The translations under genes were made by a program, and so were the position numbers. From positions 1 through 35,458 of the forward strand of contig DATMAN010000002.1 of NCBI GenBank assembly GCA_035560005.1: a stretch of 35,458 bases of DNA. The letters run 5' to 3'. Source of the stretch: Burkholderiales bacterium (lineage in GTDB: Bacteria; Pseudomonadota; Gammaproteobacteria; Burkholderiales; Eutrophovitaceae). The notes below the pieces were generated by a model, which was not told the origin of the DNA, ran no database searches, and worked only from the letters and a program-made list of their open reading frames with translations. Every line of letters begins with the position of its first letter. The first letter of the stretch is position 1. This document shows positions 10,689 through 21,187 of the stretch, one piece after another.

Positions 10689-11258
10689 ATGCGACGTCGC
10701 GTTGAGCCGGCACAGAGAGCATCTGCCAGCGTGCCGGGCAATGTGTTTCTGGTCGGGATGATGGGCGCTGGAAAGACCTCGGTCGGCAAGCAGCTCGCCA
10801 AGCGCCTTGGCAAGGAATTCCACGACTCCGACCACCTGATCGAGGCACGCACCGGAGTGCGCATTCCGGTGATATTCGAGATCGAAGGTGAAAGTGGATT
10901 CCGGGCGCGGGAGCGGGCGGTCATCGAAGAGTTGACCGCCCTCCAGAACATCGTGCTCGCGACCGGGGGCGGAGCCGTACTGGACCCCCGCAATCGGGAG
11001 CTTCTGAAGTCAAGAGGAACGGTCGTCTACCTGCGGGCCGCGGCGAAGGACTTGATGAACAGGACCCGTCACGACAAGAATCGCCCGCTGTTGCAGACCG
11101 CGGATCCCAAGGCTCGCCTGACCGAGCTGCTCGAAGGGCGCGATCCGCTCTACCGGGAGGTGGCGCATATCGTGGTCGACACCGGCAGCCAAAGCCTGGG
11201 CGTTCTCCTTGGACGGCTGGAGCAATTGCTCGCGCAGCATGTCCGGACGCATGCCTGA
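10689..11258 (+). CDS. aroK: Shikimate kinase
   Basis: A 189-residue cytoplasmic enzyme that phosphorylates shikimate with ATP, fifth step of the chorismate pathway. Visible motifs: Walker A GMMGAGKT (residues 23-30), the shikimate-binding DSD (46-48) with FRARE near 71-75, GGGAV (93-97) and the lid segment [11 protein letters not shown]. The ATG at 10689 leaves about 14 residues before the family's usual start ([14 protein letters not shown]); a GTG at 10731 is an alternative and would remove the extension. No Shine-Dalgarno precedes the ATG. The stop lies inside the start of aroB. Confidence 0.96.
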   Translation: MRRRVEPAQRASASVPGNVFLVGMMGAGKTSVGKQLAKRLGKEFHDSDHLIEARTGVRIPVIFEIEGESGFRARERAVIEELTALQNIVLATGGGAVLDPRNRELLKSRGTVVYLRAAAKDLMNRTRHDKNRPLLQTADPKARLTELLEGRDPLYREVAHIVVDTGSQSLGVLLGRLEQLLAQHVRTHA

Positions 11259-12357
11259 GAACTCCCCGGTTCGTACCGTTCAGGTCGAACTCGGGGCGCG
11301 GTCCTATCCGATTCTGATCGGGGAGCACCTGCATCGCCGCGCGGAGTTGATCGTCCCTTATCTGAAGGACGGGCGCGCCGCCGTGGTCACCAACTCGACC
11401 GTGGCCAACCTCTACCTTGAGCAGTTTGCGGACATGCTCAAAACCTCTGGCATCGAAGTCGTGCCCATCGTTGTGCCGGACGGGGAAGAGCACAAGAACT
11501 GGCAGACGCTCAATCACATCTTCGACGTTCTGCTGCAGCATCGCTGCGAGCGCGATACGACCCTGATCGCGCTCGGCGGCGGCGTAGTCGGCGACCTCGC
11601 GGGCTTTGCCGCGGCGACCTATCTGCGCGGGGTTGCGTTGATCCACGCTCCCACCACCCTGCTTGCCCAGGTCGACTCCGCGGTGGGCGGCAAGACCGCC
11701 ATCAACCACCCGCTGGGCAAGAACATGATCGGTGCATTCCATCAGCCCCGACTGGTGTTGAGCGATATCGCGACCCTCTCGACGCTTCCGGATCGCGAGC
11801 TTTCGGCGGGGTTGGCGGAGGTGATCAAGTACGGGCTGATCATGGATCGCGAATTTCTCGACTGGCTGGATCGGAACATCGAACAGCTCGTCGCGCGCGA
11901 CAGCGCCGCCCTCCGCTACGCCGTGCAGCGCTCCTGCGAGAACAAGGCAAGAATCGTGGCCGCAGACGAGCGTGAGGGGGGTCAGCGGGCATTGCTCAAT
12001 CTCGGCCACACCTTCGGACATGCCATCGAGACCGGGCTGGGTTACGGGCGTTGGCTGCATGGCGAAGCCGTCGCGGCCGGGACAATGCTGGCGGCGCGGC
12101 TTTCTCAGCGCATGGGGCATCTGACCGAAACCGAGGTTCGCAGAATCGAGTCACTGCTGCGCCGAGCGCGGCTGCCGGTCGACGCCCCAGCCCTGGGCCC
12201 CTCGAGATACATGGATCTCATGGGGCACGACAAGAAAGTGGCAAAAGGCAGGATCCGGCTGGTCTTGCTGCGCTCGCTCGGAGAGGCTTTCGTCACCGAT
12301 GATTACCCGGCCGGCGCGTTGCGCGACGTGCTTGCTACCGCCTCCACGGATGTCTGA
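11251..12357 (+). CDS. aroB: 3-Dehydroquinate synthase
   Basis: A 368-residue NAD- and metal-dependent cytoplasmic enzyme that converts DAHP to 3-dehydroquinate, second step of the chorismate pathway. The NAD-binding loop [11 protein letters not shown] (109-119) and [18 protein letters not shown] (135-152) are present. The three metal ligands are visible: E190 (AEVIKYG), H253 ([11 protein letters not shown]) and H270 (LHGEAVAAG). The start is probably the ATG at 11251, which overlaps the aroK stop as ATGCCTGA; an in-frame ATG at 11239 would add four residues. The aroK-aroB pair is the standard order in proteobacteria. Confidence 0.96.
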   Translation: MPENSPVRTVQVELGARSYPILIGEHLHRRAELIVPYLKDGRAAVVTNSTVANLYLEQFADMLKTSGIEVVPIVVPDGEEHKNWQTLNHIFDVLLQHRCERDTTLIALGGGVVGDLAGFAAATYLRGVALIHAPTTLLAQVDSAVGGKTAINHPLGKNMIGAFHQPRLVLSDIATLSTLPDRELSAGLAEVIKYGLIMDREFLDWLDRNIEQLVARDSAALRYAVQRSCENKARIVAADEREGGQRALLNLGHTFGHAIETGLGYGRWLHGEAVAAGTMLAARLSQRMGHLTETEVRRIESLLRRARLPVDAPALGPSRYMDLMGHDKKVAKGRIRLVLLRSLGEAFVTDDYPAGALRDVLATASTDV

Positions 12358-13471
12358 ACTGGCGCCTTACGCAGCCGATCCCGCAAAGACGCGCGGACGC
12401 AGAATCCAGGAACCGCCGCCGACAGGTCGGACCGAATTTCAGCGCGATCGCGACCGTATCGTTCACTCCGCGGCGTTCCGCAGGCTCGAGTACAAGACCC
12501 AGGTCTTCGTCAATCACGAAGGCGACCTGTTCCGCACCCGCCTCACGCACAGCATCGAGGTTGCGCAGATAGCACGCTCGATCGCCCGCAATCTGAACCT
12601 CTGCGAAGACCTGGCCGAGGCCGTGTCGCTCGCTCACGACCTCGGGCACACCCCCTTTGGCCACAGCGGCCAGGAAGCGCTCAACGAATGCATGCGCGAC
12701 TACGGCGGCTTCGAGCACAACCTGCAGTCGCTGCGGGTGGTCGACGTTCTCGAACAACGCTATGGTGCGTTCGACGGACTGAATCTGTGTTTCGAAACGC
12801 GGGAAGGAATCCTCAAGCACTGTTCCGTGAAGAACGCCGAGCAACTGGGCGAGATGGGCGAGCGGTTTCTGAAGAAGCTTCAGCCTTCGCTCGAGGCGCA
12901 AGTTGCCAACCTGGCGGACGAGATCGCCTACAACAACCACGACGTGGACGACGGCCTGCGCTCCGGGCTGATCGGCCTGGAGCAGCTGGAAGGCGTGCGC
13001 ATCTTCGCGCGCCATCTCGGCGAAGTGCGGCGACTGTATCCGCACCTGCAAGATCGGCGCTTGGTTCACGAAACCGTGCGCCGCATGATCAACACGCTCG
13101 TTTCCGATCTCGCCGAGGAAAGCCGGCGGCTGGTGCGCGCGCACGCCCCCGCTTCCGTCGACGAGGTCAGGCTGGCGCCCCCGTTGATCGCCTTCAGCCC
13201 GGAGATTCAGGCGGAGCAGCAGGAGCTGAAGACCTTTCTGCGAAAGAGTCTTTACCAGCACTATCGCGTGCAGCGGATGGCTAGCAAGGCCAAGCGCATC
13301 GTCCGCGAACTGTTCAATGCCTTTCTGTCGGATCCCCGCTTGCTGCCCCCGGAGTTCCAGGCCCGGGCGCAAACCGACGCGCCGCGGGCCATCGCCGACT
13401 ACGTGGCGGGCATGACCGACCGCTACGCCATCAAGGAGCACCGCAGGATCTTCGCCGTCGAAGAAGTCTGA
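12350..13471 (+). CDS. dgt: Deoxyguanosinetriphosphate triphosphohydrolase-like protein (HD domain)
   Basis: A 373-residue member of the dGTPase family, which hydrolyses dNTPs to nucleoside and triphosphate. The N terminus contains [24 protein letters not shown] (28-51), then the HD-domain metal ligands: H67 ([12 protein letters not shown]), H96-D97 ([11 protein letters not shown]) and a later Asp in [13 protein letters not shown] near 205. Length fits the shorter dGTPase-like class rather than E. coli Dgt (about 505 residues), so substrate range may be wider than dGTP. The ATG at 12350 overlaps the aroB stop as ATGTCTGA, the same geometry as aroK/aroB, suggesting translational coupling. Confidence 0.93.
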   Translation: MSELAPYAADPAKTRGRRIQEPPPTGRTEFQRDRDRIVHSAAFRRLEYKTQVFVNHEGDLFRTRLTHSIEVAQIARSIARNLNLCEDLAEAVSLAHDLGHTPFGHSGQEALNECMRDYGGFEHNLQSLRVVDVLEQRYGAFDGLNLCFETREGILKHCSVKNAEQLGEMGERFLKKLQPSLEAQVANLADEIAYNNHDVDDGLRSGLIGLEQLEGVRIFARHLGEVRRLYPHLQDRRLVHETVRRMINTLVSDLAEESRRLVRAHAPASVDEVRLAPPLIAFSPEIQAEQQELKTFLRKSLYQHYRVQRMASKAKRIVRELFNAFLSDPRLLPPEFQARAQTDAPRAIADYVAGMTDRYAIKEHRRIFAVEEV

Positions 13472-13490
13472 GCGCTCGCAGGGCCGTTTA

Positions 13491-13520
13491 TTGAAACGCT
13501 TCGGGCAGACGCGGTACCAT
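13491..13520 (+). promoter_or_regulatory. Candidate promoter of gltBD
   Basis: TTGAAA at 13491-13496 and TACCAT at 13515-13520, spacer 18 bases, in the 115-base gap between dgt and gltB. The 10-base repeat AAACGCTTCG occurs at 13494-13503, overlapping the -35, and again at 13522-13531 just behind the -10, a position where a regulator could act. Confidence 0.4.
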
Positions 13521-13586
13521 TAAACGCTTCGCCCGCAAAAAACCGCCAGGTCCGGCCCCGCGCCGGACTTGCCGTCTCTGGCGGGC

Positions 13587-16500
13587 ATGGATCTGCTTGA
13601 TGACGAGGTCGCCGTGGCTCAAACCCTATCAGCGCCGCAGGGGCTCTATCACCCACGCAACGAACGCGATTCCTGCGGGGTCGGGTTCATCGCGCACATC
13701 AAGGGCGCGAAGAGCCACGATATCGTGGTCAAGGGGTTGCAGATTCTGGACAACCTGACCCATCGCGGGGCGACGGGCTACGACCCGCTGCTCGGAGACG
13801 GGGCCGGTATCCTGGTTCAGTTGCCCGATGGCTTTCTCCGACGGGAGTGCGCGCGGCTATCCATCGACCTGCCCGAGCCGGGTCACTATGCGGCGGGAAT
13901 GGTCTTTCTGCCCCGCGATTCCGCGAGCCGGGCCGGTTGCGAGAGCCTGCTGGCCGGCATTGCCGAGCGCGAAGGTCAGCGGGTGCTCGGCTGGCGCGAC
14001 GTACCGGTGGACAACCGCGGGATCAGCGAAGCGGCCAAGGCGGTGGAGCCGGTCGTGCGCCAGGTCTTTCTCGCGCGCGGAGCCGACTGCACGGACGTCG
14101 ATGCGTTCGAGCGCAAGCTGTTCGTCATCCGCAAGCAGGTCGAGCACGCGGTCCGCGGCTCCGACCTGAAGGATGGCAAGCAGTTCTATCTGCCATCGCT
14201 GTCCGCGCGCACGATCGTCTACAAGGGAATGCTGCTAGCCCGCCAGGTCGGCGAGTATTACCTTGATCTGCGCGATCCGGATTTCGTCTCGGGACTGGCG
14301 CTGGTACACCAGCGCTTCTCGACCAACACCTTTCCCAGCTGGGAACTCGCGCACCCCTTCCGGATGATCGCCCACAACGGCGAGATCAACACGCTGCGCG
14401 GCAACCTCAACTGGATGCACGCGCGGCAGAAGTCGATCGCCTCGACGCGCTTTGGCCAGGATCTGCAAAAGGTCTGGCCTTTGATCGACGAAGGACAGTC
14501 CGATTCGGCGTGCTTCGACAACGCCCTGGAATTGCTGGTCCTGGGCGGCTACTCCCTCGCCCACGCCATGATGTTGCTGATCCCGGAGGCCTGGGCCGGC
14601 AACCCGCTTATGGACGAGAAGCGCCGCGCTTTCTACGAGTTCTACGCGCCCGTGATGGAGCCCTGGGACGGGCCTGCCGCCGTCGCGTTCACCGATGGTC
14701 GGCAGATCGGCGCCACGCTGGATCGCAACGGCCTGCGGCCAGCGCGCTACGTGGTGACGAGGGACGACCATGTGGTCATGGCTTCCGAGGTGGGCGTGCT
14801 GCCGATCGACGAAGCGAACATCGTGAAGAAGTGGCGTCTGCAGCCGGGCAAGATGCTGCTCATCGACCTCGAGCAAGGGCGCATCATCGACGATACCGAA
14901 ATCAAGGATCGGCTGTCTTCGGCCGAAGACTATCGCGGGTACATCGCGGAGTCACGCATCCACCTGCAGCAGCTGCCGGCCATCGAAGGCGAGCGTCCGC
15001 GCAGCGCCGGCCTGCTGGACCTGCAGCAGGCGTTCGGCTACACGCAGGAGGACATCAAGTTCATCCTGAACCCGATGGCAGTCGCCTCCGAGGAGGCCGT
15101 GGGCTCGATGGGTACCGACACCCCGCTGGCCGTGCTGTCGAGCAAGAACAAGCCGTTCTACAACTATTTCAAACAGCTGTTCGCCCAGGTGACCAATCCC
15201 GCGATCGACCCGATTCGCGAGGAGCTGGTGATGTCGCTCGTATCCTTCATCGGTCCCAGACCCAATCTGCTGGGCATCGATGAGACGACGATCAATCCCC
15301 GCCTGGAGGTCACGCAACCGGTGCTGGAGCGCACGGACCTCGAGCGGTTGATCCAGATCGAGCAGTTGACCGGAGGCAAGTTCAGGTCGGTCGTGCTGGA
15401 CATCACGTTCCCGGCACAGGAGGGTGCCGGCGCAATGCAGGCGGCGGTGGATGCGCTGTGCCGCAAGGCCCAGGAGGCGGTCGAACAAGGCCATAACATC
15501 CTGATCCTGTCCGACGCCACGGTGAACGCCGCACGTATCCCGATTCCGGCGCTTCTGGCAGTAAGCGGCGTGCACCATCATCTGGTGCGCGCCGGCTTGC
15601 GTACTGCAACCGGGCTGGTGGTCGATACTGGCTCCGCGCGCGAGGTCCACCACTTCGCCTTGCTGGCCGGCTATGGCGCCGAGGCGATTCATCCTTGGCT
15701 GGCGATGGATACGCTGATGGAGCTGGCACCGGGCCTGGGCATGAACCCCGGCGAGGCGATCAAACATTACATCAAGGCGATCGGCAAGGGGCTGTACAAG
15801 GTCATGTCGAAGATGGGCATCTCGACCTATCAGTCCTACTGCGGCGCGCAGATCTTCGAAGCGATCGGTCTGAATTCCGCATTCGTCGCCAGGTACTTCA
15901 CTGGCACGGCGAGCAACATCGAAGGCGTGGGCATGGCGGAAATCGCCGAGGAGACGGTGCGCGTGCACCGCTGCGCCTTCAGCGACAAGGATCCGGTGCT
16001 GGCCAACGCGCTCGACGCGGGTGGCGAGTACGCATTTCGCACCCGCGGCGAAGAACACATGTGGACCCCGGAATCGATCGCCAAGCTGCAGCACGCAACG
16101 CGGGCGAACAGCTATGAGATCTACAAGGAGTACGCCAGGCTCATCAATGACCAGAGCAAGCGCCTGATGACGTTGCGCGGCCTGTTTGAGATCAAGTCCG
16201 CCGGACCCGCCATCCCGATCGACGAAGTGGAGCCCTGGACCGAGATCGTCAAGCGCTTTTCCACCGGCGCGATGTCGCTCGGTTCAATCTCGACCGAGGC
16301 GCACACGACACTTGCCATCGCGATGAACCGCATCGGCGGCAAATCGAACACCGGGGAGGGAGGCGAGGATCCGATCCGTTACCATCCGGTGACCCGGGAT
16401 TCCAGCACGCGCATCGAGCTGGGCAACGTGGTGGTCAAGGACATCCCGTTGAAAAAGGGCGACTCGTTGCGCTCCCGGATCAAGCAGGTCGCTTCCGGGC

Positions 16501-18254
16501 GCTTTGGCGTCACCGCCGAGTACCTGGCGAGCGCGGATCAGATCCAGATCAAGATCGCGCAGGGTGCCAAGCCCGGCGAGGGCGGACAGCTGCCCGGCCA
16601 CAAGGTGTCCGAATACATCGCCAAGCTGCGCTTTTCGGTGCCCGGCGTCGGACTGATTTCGCCGCCGCCGCACCACGACATCTACTCGATCGAAGACCTG
16701 GCGCAGTTGATCCACGATCTGAAGAACGTCAATCCGCGCGCGTCGATCAGTGTGAAACTCGTCTCCGAGACCGGCGTAGGGACGGTGGCGGCTGGAGTTT
16801 CCAAGGCGAAGTCCGACCACGTCACCATCGCCGGGCATGACGGCGGGACTGGCGCTTCGCCATGGTCCTCGATCAAGCACGCCGGCACGCCTTGGGAGCT
16901 GGGGCTTGCCGAGACGCAGCAAACCCTGGTGCTGAACCGCCTGCGCGGGCGTATCGCGGTCCAGGTGGACGGGCAGATGAAGACCGGCCGCGACGTGGTG
17001 ATCGGCGCGCTGCTCGGCGCGGATGAGTTCGGCTTCGCGACCGCGCCTCTGGTCGTCACAGGCTGCATCATGATGCGCAAGTGTCACCTCAACACCTGCC
17101 CGGTCGGAGTGGCGACGCAGGATCCCGAGCTTCGCAAGAAGTTCTCCGGGAACCCGGAGCATGTCATCAACTATTTCTACTTCGTCGCCCAGGAGATCCG
17201 CGAGATCATGGCGCAGATGGGCGTGCGCCGTTTCGACGACATGATCGGCCGCTCGGATCTGCTCGACATGCGCAAGGGTATCGAGCACTGGAAGGCCAGA
17301 GGGCTCGACTTCACCAGGATTTTCTACCGTCCCGACATGCCCAAGGACGTAGCGCGTTACCACTGTGAAGCGCAGGATCACGGACTCGACAAGGCCCTGG
17401 ATAACGCGCTCATCGCGCAGGCAGGTGCGGCGCTCGAGGGCAGGCAGTCGGTGTCCATGACCTTCCCGATCCGCAATATCAATCGGACGGTCGGCGCAAT
17501 GCTCTCCGGCGAGGTGGCCAGACGCTTCGGACATGAGGGTCTGCCGGACGACACCATCCGCGTGCGCTTCACCGGTACAGCGGGACAGAGCTTCGGCGCC
17601 TTCCTCGCCAAAGGGATCACCTTTGAACTGGAAGGGGACGCCAACGACTACGTCGGCAAGGGGCTTTCCGGCGGCAAGATGGTGATCCGGCCCCCGCGGG
17701 CCTTCGGCGGTCGGCCCGAGGAGAACATCATCGTGGGCAACACCGTACTCTATGGCGCCATTGCCGGCGAGGTGTACTTCCGCGGCGTGGCCGGCGAGCG
17801 CTTCGCCGTTCGCAACTCGGGAGCCACTGCGGTCATCGAAGGCCTGGGGGACCACGGCTGCGAGTACATGACCGGCGGAACGGTGGTGTGTCTGGGAGAA
17901 ACCGGCCGCAATTTCGCTGCGGGAATGAGCGGCGGGATCGCCTACGTCCTGGACGAGTCGGGCATGTTCGCGAAGCGCTGCAACCTGTCCATGGTGGCTC
18001 TGGAAACGGTGCTGCCGGAAAGCGAGCAGTCGCGCTCGGAGCCTCGCCATCTGGATAGCGCCGACGAGGTCATCCTGCGTGGGCTCGTCGAACGACACTA
18101 CCGCTATACGGGCAGCACGGTGGCCAGACGCGTGCTGGACCACTGGAAGGCGATGTTGCCGATGTTCGTGAAGGTTTTCCCCCACGAGTACCGTCGCGCG
18201 CTGGGCGAGCTCGCCTCCAGGCGACAAAGGCAAAGAGCGCTGGAGGCCGCGTAG
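13587..18254 (+). CDS. gltB: Glutamate synthase [NADPH] large (alpha) subunit
   Basis: A 1,555-residue cytoplasmic amidotransferase that moves the amide of glutamine to 2-oxoglutarate, giving two glutamates. The class-II glutaminase domain begins at Cys30 of this start ([11 protein letters not shown]), which becomes N-terminal after propeptide removal. The central and FMN-binding synthase domains follow ([37 protein letters not shown]). The 3Fe-4S cysteines are C1160, C1166 and C1171 ([12 protein letters not shown]). The C-terminal GXGXG beta-helix has [11 protein letters not shown] and [22 protein letters not shown]. Start choice: ATG 13587 is used, but GTG 13614 has the better ribosome binding site (GAGG, 5 bases away) and would leave a 20-residue propeptide. 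gltD follows with no gap. Confidence 0.97.
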   Translation: MDLLDDEVAVAQTLSAPQGLYHPRNERDSCGVGFIAHIKGAKSHDIVVKGLQILDNLTHRGATGYDPLLGDGAGILVQLPDGFLRRECARLSIDLPEPGHYAAGMVFLPRDSASRAGCESLLAGIAEREGQRVLGWRDVPVDNRGISEAAKAVEPVVRQVFLARGADCTDVDAFERKLFVIRKQVEHAVRGSDLKDGKQFYLPSLSARTIVYKGMLLARQVGEYYLDLRDPDFVSGLALVHQRFSTNTFPSWELAHPFRMIAHNGEINTLRGNLNWMHARQKSIASTRFGQDLQKVWPLIDEGQSDSACFDNALELLVLGGYSLAHAMMLLIPEAWAGNPLMDEKRRAFYEFYAPVMEPWDGPAAVAFTDGRQIGATLDRNGLRPARYVVTRDDHVVMASEVGVLPIDEANIVKKWRLQPGKMLLIDLEQGRIIDDTEIKDRLSSAEDYRGYIAESRIHLQQLPAIEGERPRSAGLLDLQQAFGYTQEDIKFILNPMAVASEEAVGSMGTDTPLAVLSSKNKPFYNYFKQLFAQVTNPAIDPIREELVMSLVSFIGPRPNLLGIDETTINPRLEVTQPVLERTDLERLIQIEQLTGGKFRSVVLDITFPAQEGAGAMQAAVDALCRKAQEAVEQGHNILILSDATVNAARIPIPALLAVSGVHHHLVRAGLRTATGLVVDTGSAREVHHFALLAGYGAEAIHPWLAMDTLMELAPGLGMNPGEAIKHYIKAIGKGLYKVMSKMGISTYQSYCGAQIFEAIGLNSAFVARYFTGTASNIEGVGMAEIAEETVRVHRCAFSDKDPVLANALDAGGEYAFRTRGEEHMWTPESIAKLQHATRANSYEIYKEYARLINDQSKRLMTLRGLFEIKSAGPAIPIDEVEPWTEIVKRFSTGAMSLGSISTEAHTTLAIAMNRIGGKSNTGEGGEDPIRYHPVTRDSSTRIELGNVVVKDIPLKKGDSLRSRIKQVASGRFGVTAEYLASADQIQIKIAQGAKPGEGGQLPGHKVSEYIAKLRFSVPGVGLISPPPHHDIYSIEDLAQLIHDLKNVNPRASISVKLVSETGVGTVAAGVSKAKSDHVTIAGHDGGTGASPWSSIKHAGTPWELGLAETQQTLVLNRLRGRIAVQVDGQMKTGRDVVIGALLGADEFGFATAPLVVTGCIMMRKCHLNTCPVGVATQDPELRKKFSGNPEHVINYFYFVAQEIREIMAQMGVRRFDDMIGRSDLLDMRKGIEHWKARGLDFTRIFYRPDMPKDVARYHCEAQDHGLDKALDNALIAQAGAALEGRQSVSMTFPIRNINRTVGAMLSGEVARRFGHEGLPDDTIRVRFTGTAGQSFGAFLAKGITFELEGDANDYVGKGLSGGKMVIRPPRAFGGRPEENIIVGNTVLYGAIAGEVYFRGVAGERFAVRNSGATAVIEGLGDHGCEYMTGGTVVCLGETGRNFAAGMSGGIAYVLDESGMFAKRCNLSMVALETVLPESEQSRSEPRHLDSADEVILRGLVERHYRYTGSTVARRVLDHWKAMLPMFVKVFPHEYRRALGELASRRQRQRALEAA

Positions 18255-19733
18255 ATGGGCAAGCCCACCGGCTTCATGGAGATCCGGCGCGTCGAGGAAA
18301 CCTCGCTGCCGATTTCCGAGCGCGTAGGCAACTACAGGGAGTTCGTTCTGCGCCTGGCCGACGACGAGGCCGCACGGCAGGGCGCGCGTTGCATGGATTG
18401 CGGCATACCGTTCTGTCAGTCGGGCTGCCCGATCAACAACATCATCCCGGACTGGAACGACCTGGTATATCGGAACCAGTGGAAAGAGGCGCTCGACACC
18501 CTGCATTCCACCAACAACTTTCCGGAGTTCACCGGGCGCGTGTGTCCGGCGCCCTGTGAGGCGTCCTGCACGCTGAATATCAACAACGATCCGGTTACGA
18601 TCAAGTCGATCGAGCACGCGATCATCGACAAGGGCTGGGAGCAAGGCTGGGTCGCGCCTCGGCCGCCGGAAAGCAAGAGCGGCAAGAAGGTCGCAATCGT
18701 CGGGTCCGGGCCGGCGGGGCTGGCCTGCGCGCAGCAGCTCGCGCGCGCCGGCCATGATGTGGTGGTGTTCGAGAAGAACGATCGCATCGGCGGGCTGTTG
18801 CGCTACGGCATCCCCGATTTCAAGATGGAGAAGCACCACATCGACCGCCGGCTGCAGCAGATGCGCGCCGAAGGGGTACAGTTCCGCCCGGGCGTTTGCA
18901 TCGGACGCTTGCAGGCCATGCCCAAGGGAGTGAGCAACTTCGCCAAGGAGTTTTTGCCGGCGCGAGATCTGCTCACGCAGTTCGACGCCGTGGTATTGGC
19001 CGGAGGCGCCGAGAACCCGCGCGACCTGCCGATTCCGGGTCGCGAGCTCGCCGGGATCCATTTCGCCATGGAATTCCTGCCGCAGCAGAACAAGGTGATC
19101 GCGGGCGACGAAGTGCCCGGACAGATCAAGGCAACCGGCAAGCACGTCGTGGTCATCGGCGGTGGCGATACGGGTTCCGACTGCGTGGGCACATCCAATC
19201 GTCAGGGCGCACTCTCGGTCACGCAATTCGAGTTGCTGCCGCAGCCGCCGGAGGAGGAATACAAGCCGCTCACCTGGCCGAACTGGCCGATCAAGCTGCG
19301 TACGTCTTCCTCGCACGAAGAGGGCTGCAGCCGCGATTGGGCGGTCACGACCAAGCACTTCGAGGGCCGCAACGGCAAAGTCGAACGGCTGGTGGCCGCG
19401 CGCGTGCAATGGACCAAGGACCGCAGCGGCCAGATGAAGATGTCGGAGATCCCGGGCACCGAGTTCACGATGCGCGCGGACCTCGTGCTGCTGGCGATGG
19501 GTTTCCTGGGACCGGTGCCAGGCGGCTTGATCGAGGAGCTGGGGTTGGAAACAGACTCGCGAGGCAACGTCAAGGCTGATACCGAGTCCTACCGCACCTC
19601 GCATCCCAAGGTGTTCGCAGCGGGCGACATGCGCAGAGGTCAGTCGCTGGTGGTGTGGGCCATCCGCGAAGGCCGCCAGTGTGCGCGCGCGGTGGACGAG
19701 GCTTTGATGGGCTGCTCCGAACTTCCGCGATGA
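18255..19733 (+). CDS. gltD: Glutamate synthase [NADPH] small (beta) subunit
   Basis: A 492-residue flavoprotein that passes electrons from NADPH through FAD and iron-sulfur clusters to GltB. The N-terminal 4Fe-4S cysteines are visible: C46, C49, C54, C58 ([13 protein letters not shown]) and C97, C101, C105 (CPAPCEASC). The FAD-binding Rossmann motif is [11 protein letters not shown] (150-160), the NADPH motif is GGGDTGSDC, and the C-terminal FAD contact is [17 protein letters not shown]. The ATG directly follows the gltB TAG, so the two subunits are surely co-transcribed and probably coupled in translation. Length is slightly above the E. coli protein. Confidence 0.97.
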   Translation: MGKPTGFMEIRRVEETSLPISERVGNYREFVLRLADDEAARQGARCMDCGIPFCQSGCPINNIIPDWNDLVYRNQWKEALDTLHSTNNFPEFTGRVCPAPCEASCTLNINNDPVTIKSIEHAIIDKGWEQGWVAPRPPESKSGKKVAIVGSGPAGLACAQQLARAGHDVVVFEKNDRIGGLLRYGIPDFKMEKHHIDRRLQQMRAEGVQFRPGVCIGRLQAMPKGVSNFAKEFLPARDLLTQFDAVVLAGGAENPRDLPIPGRELAGIHFAMEFLPQQNKVIAGDEVPGQIKATGKHVVVIGGGDTGSDCVGTSNRQGALSVTQFELLPQPPEEEYKPLTWPNWPIKLRTSSSHEEGCSRDWAVTTKHFEGRNGKVERLVAARVQWTKDRSGQMKMSEIPGTEFTMRADLVLLAMGFLGPVPGGLIEELGLETDSRGNVKADTESYRTSHPKVFAAGDMRRGQSLVVWAIREGRQCARAVDEALMGCSELPR

Positions 19734-19804
19734 GGCGGAGGTTCGCACGCCGTGCCTTGCGGGCGAGCGCCCCCCGAGCCAGACGGGCGTGACCGGCTGA
19801 TCCC

Positions 19805-20872
19805 GTGGGCAGACCTCGCAACGATACGCTGCTGCGCGCGTTGCTGCGCGAACCAACCCCCTACACGCCGGTCTGGATCATGCGCCAGGCCGGCAGATAT
19901 CTCCCCGAGTACAACGTCACCCGCGCAAAGGCGGGCAGTTTTCTGGATTTGTGCCGCGATCCGGACCTGGCGACCGAAGTCACGCTCCAGCCTTTGGCGC
20001 GATTCGCTCTCGACGCCGCGATTCTGTTTTCCGACATCCTCACCATTCCCGACGCGATGGGATTGGGGCTGACGTTTGTCGAGGGCGAAGGACCGCGCTT
20101 CGAGCGCCCAGTGCGCGACGAGTGGGAGATCCGCAATCTGCGCTCGCCAGACCCCGAAACACATCTGCGCTATGTTCTGGACGCGGTCACGCAGATCCGC
20201 AAGGCGCTCGCCGACGAAGTGCCATTGATCGGCTTCGCCGGCAGCCCGTTTACGCTGGCCTGCTATATGATCGAAGGCCGCGGGGGCACCGATTTCCTCG
20301 AAGTCAAGCGCATGCTGTATGCCCGCCCGGACCTGATGCACGCGATCCTCGAGGTGAACGCGGCGGCCGTCGCCGCCTGTCTCAATGCCCAGATCGAATC
20401 GGGAGCCCAGGCCGTCATGCTGTTCGACACCTGGGGCGGCATTCTCTCGCAGGCCGCGTTTCACGAGTTCTCCCTGCGCTATATCGAGCAGGTGATGTCG
20501 CAGCTCAAACGCACCTGCAACGGCGCAATCGTGCCGCGCGTGGCTTTCACAAAAGGCGGCGGGCCGTGGCTGGAATCCCTGGCCGGCTGCGGTGCCGATG
20601 CGCTGGGAGTGGACTGGACCGTTTCGCTGGGCGAGGCGCGCAGGCGGGTGGGAGACCGGGTGGCACTGCAAGGCAATCTCGACCCGGCCGTACTGCTGAC
20701 CTCACCGGAGATCACGGTCCGAGAAACGCGCGAGGTCCTCGCCAGCTACGGCAAGGGCGCGGGCCACGTGTTCAATCTGGGCCATGGCGTGTCCCAGCAC
20801 ACGCCGCCGGAGAATGTCGCCGCGCTCGTGGAGGCAGTGCATTCGATCAGCCGGGAATATCACCAGCCGTAG
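19805..20872 (+). CDS. hemE: Uroporphyrinogen decarboxylase
   Basis: A 355-residue cytoplasmic enzyme that removes four carboxyl groups from uroporphyrinogen III to give coproporphyrinogen III. Signature [15 protein letters not shown] lies at residues 22-36, [18 protein letters not shown] follows in the first third, and FDTWGG and NLGHGV complete the active-site set. The start is a GTG at 19805, the only start consistent with the family N terminus ([11 protein letters not shown]); no Shine-Dalgarno is visible. It lies 71 bases after gltD on the same strand, the same neighbour order as in Pseudomonas. A terminator follows about 90 bases after the stop. Confidence 0.97.
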   Translation: MGRPRNDTLLRALLREPTPYTPVWIMRQAGRYLPEYNVTRAKAGSFLDLCRDPDLATEVTLQPLARFALDAAILFSDILTIPDAMGLGLTFVEGEGPRFERPVRDEWEIRNLRSPDPETHLRYVLDAVTQIRKALADEVPLIGFAGSPFTLACYMIEGRGGTDFLEVKRMLYARPDLMHAILEVNAAAVAACLNAQIESGAQAVMLFDTWGGILSQAAFHEFSLRYIEQVMSQLKRTCNGAIVPRVAFTKGGGPWLESLAGCGADALGVDWTVSLGEARRRVGDRVALQGNLDPAVLLTSPEITVRETREVLASYGKGAGHVFNLGHGVSQHTPPENVAALVEAVHSISREYHQP

Positions 20873-20896
20873 CCCCACTGCCTCCGAAGCCAGTAT

Positions 20897-20905
20897 TTAT
20901 GCACA
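20897..20905 (+). promoter_or_regulatory. DnaA box 1
   Basis: TTATGCACA, a 9/9 match to the consensus TTATNCACA, 24 bases after the hemE stop. Same orientation as box 2. Confidence 0.5.
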
Positions 20906-20943
20906 ATTGCGCGGCCCATCGCCCGGAGAGCCAGTATCGGCGC

Positions 20944-21011
20944 GGCCTTCCGGGAAGCCTTCAGAAGCCTCTGTATCCAGGGCTTTTTTTTTCCTCGCAG
21001 CCCGGAAGGCC
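20944..21011. repeat. 11-bp inverted repeat flanking the hemE terminator
   Basis: GGCCTTCCGGG at 20944-20954 and CCCGGAAGGCC at 21001-21011 are perfect reverse complements 46 bases apart. The terminator hairpin and T-run lie between them, so the transcript could fold into a long arm with the terminator in its loop. Confidence 0.7.
20965..20992 (+). terminator. Rho-independent terminator after hemE
   Basis: AAGCC (20965-20969) pairs with GGCTT (20981-20985) around an 11-base loop. A run of nine T follows, overlapping the stem end (20984-20992). The stem is short but the T-run is long. Confidence 0.6.
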
Positions 21012-21032
21012 AGGACTGGCGCGGCCTCGGCC

Positions 21033-21062
21033 AAAGTCAAGAATTCGCGGCAGACTTTTTTT
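21033..21062 (+). terminator. Possible second terminator before priA
   Basis: AAAGTC (21033-21038) and GACTTT (21053-21058) form a 6-bp stem with a 14-base loop, followed by T-residues to 21062. The stem is AT-rich and weak; the T-run may instead be part of the AT-rich stretch next to DnaA box 2. Confidence 0.3.
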
Positions 21063-21070
21063 CAACAGAT

Positions 21071-21079
21071 TTATCCACA
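21071..21079 (+). promoter_or_regulatory. DnaA box 2
   Basis: TTATCCACA, the strongest form of the DnaA box, immediately behind an AT-rich stretch (TTTTTTTCAACAGAT) and about 110 bases before the priA start. Confidence 0.55.
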
Positions 21080-21187
21080 GGGCGAACCCAGCCCGAAAAG
21101 CGCCGCGCTCGAAGCGGCTTAGCAGCGTTTGCCCGCACTTTTCCACGAGATTTCCGGCGGCCTCGTGCTGAGGTGTCGGTCCGCGAG

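Larger units (their letters stand above)
20873..21187. other. 315-base intergenic region between hemE and priA with DnaA boxes
   Basis: No protein gene is supported here. It holds TTATGCACA (20897-20905) and TTATCCACA (21071-21079), both exact matches to the DnaA box TTATNCACA on the plus strand, and a weaker TTTTCCACG near 21140. There are two T-runs (20984-20992 and 21056-21062), each behind a small hairpin, and an 11-bp perfect inverted repeat (20944-20954 and 21001-21011). A degenerate unit CCAGTAT...CGCGGCC recurs near 20890, 20931 and 21011. The stretch from about 21053 to 21079 is AT-rich. The promoter of priA must lie here, but no clear -35/-10 pair was found. Confidence 0.6.

Noticed and set aside
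14952..16094. A 380-codon minus-strand frame opposite gltB.
   Set aside because: Antisense shadow of gltB; His/Gln/Arg-rich composition without family motifs.
16284..19856. A 1,190-codon open frame on the minus strand opposite gltB and gltD.
   Set aside because: It lies wholly antisense to two certain enzymes, has no recognisable domain or ribosome binding site, and is explained by GC-rich codon use removing stops on the other strand.
20873..21187. Chromosomal origin of replication.
   Set aside because: Only two perfect DnaA boxes, no dnaA/dnaN/gyrB/parAB genes and no clear unwinding repeats; kept as a DnaA-linked regulatory hypothesis.
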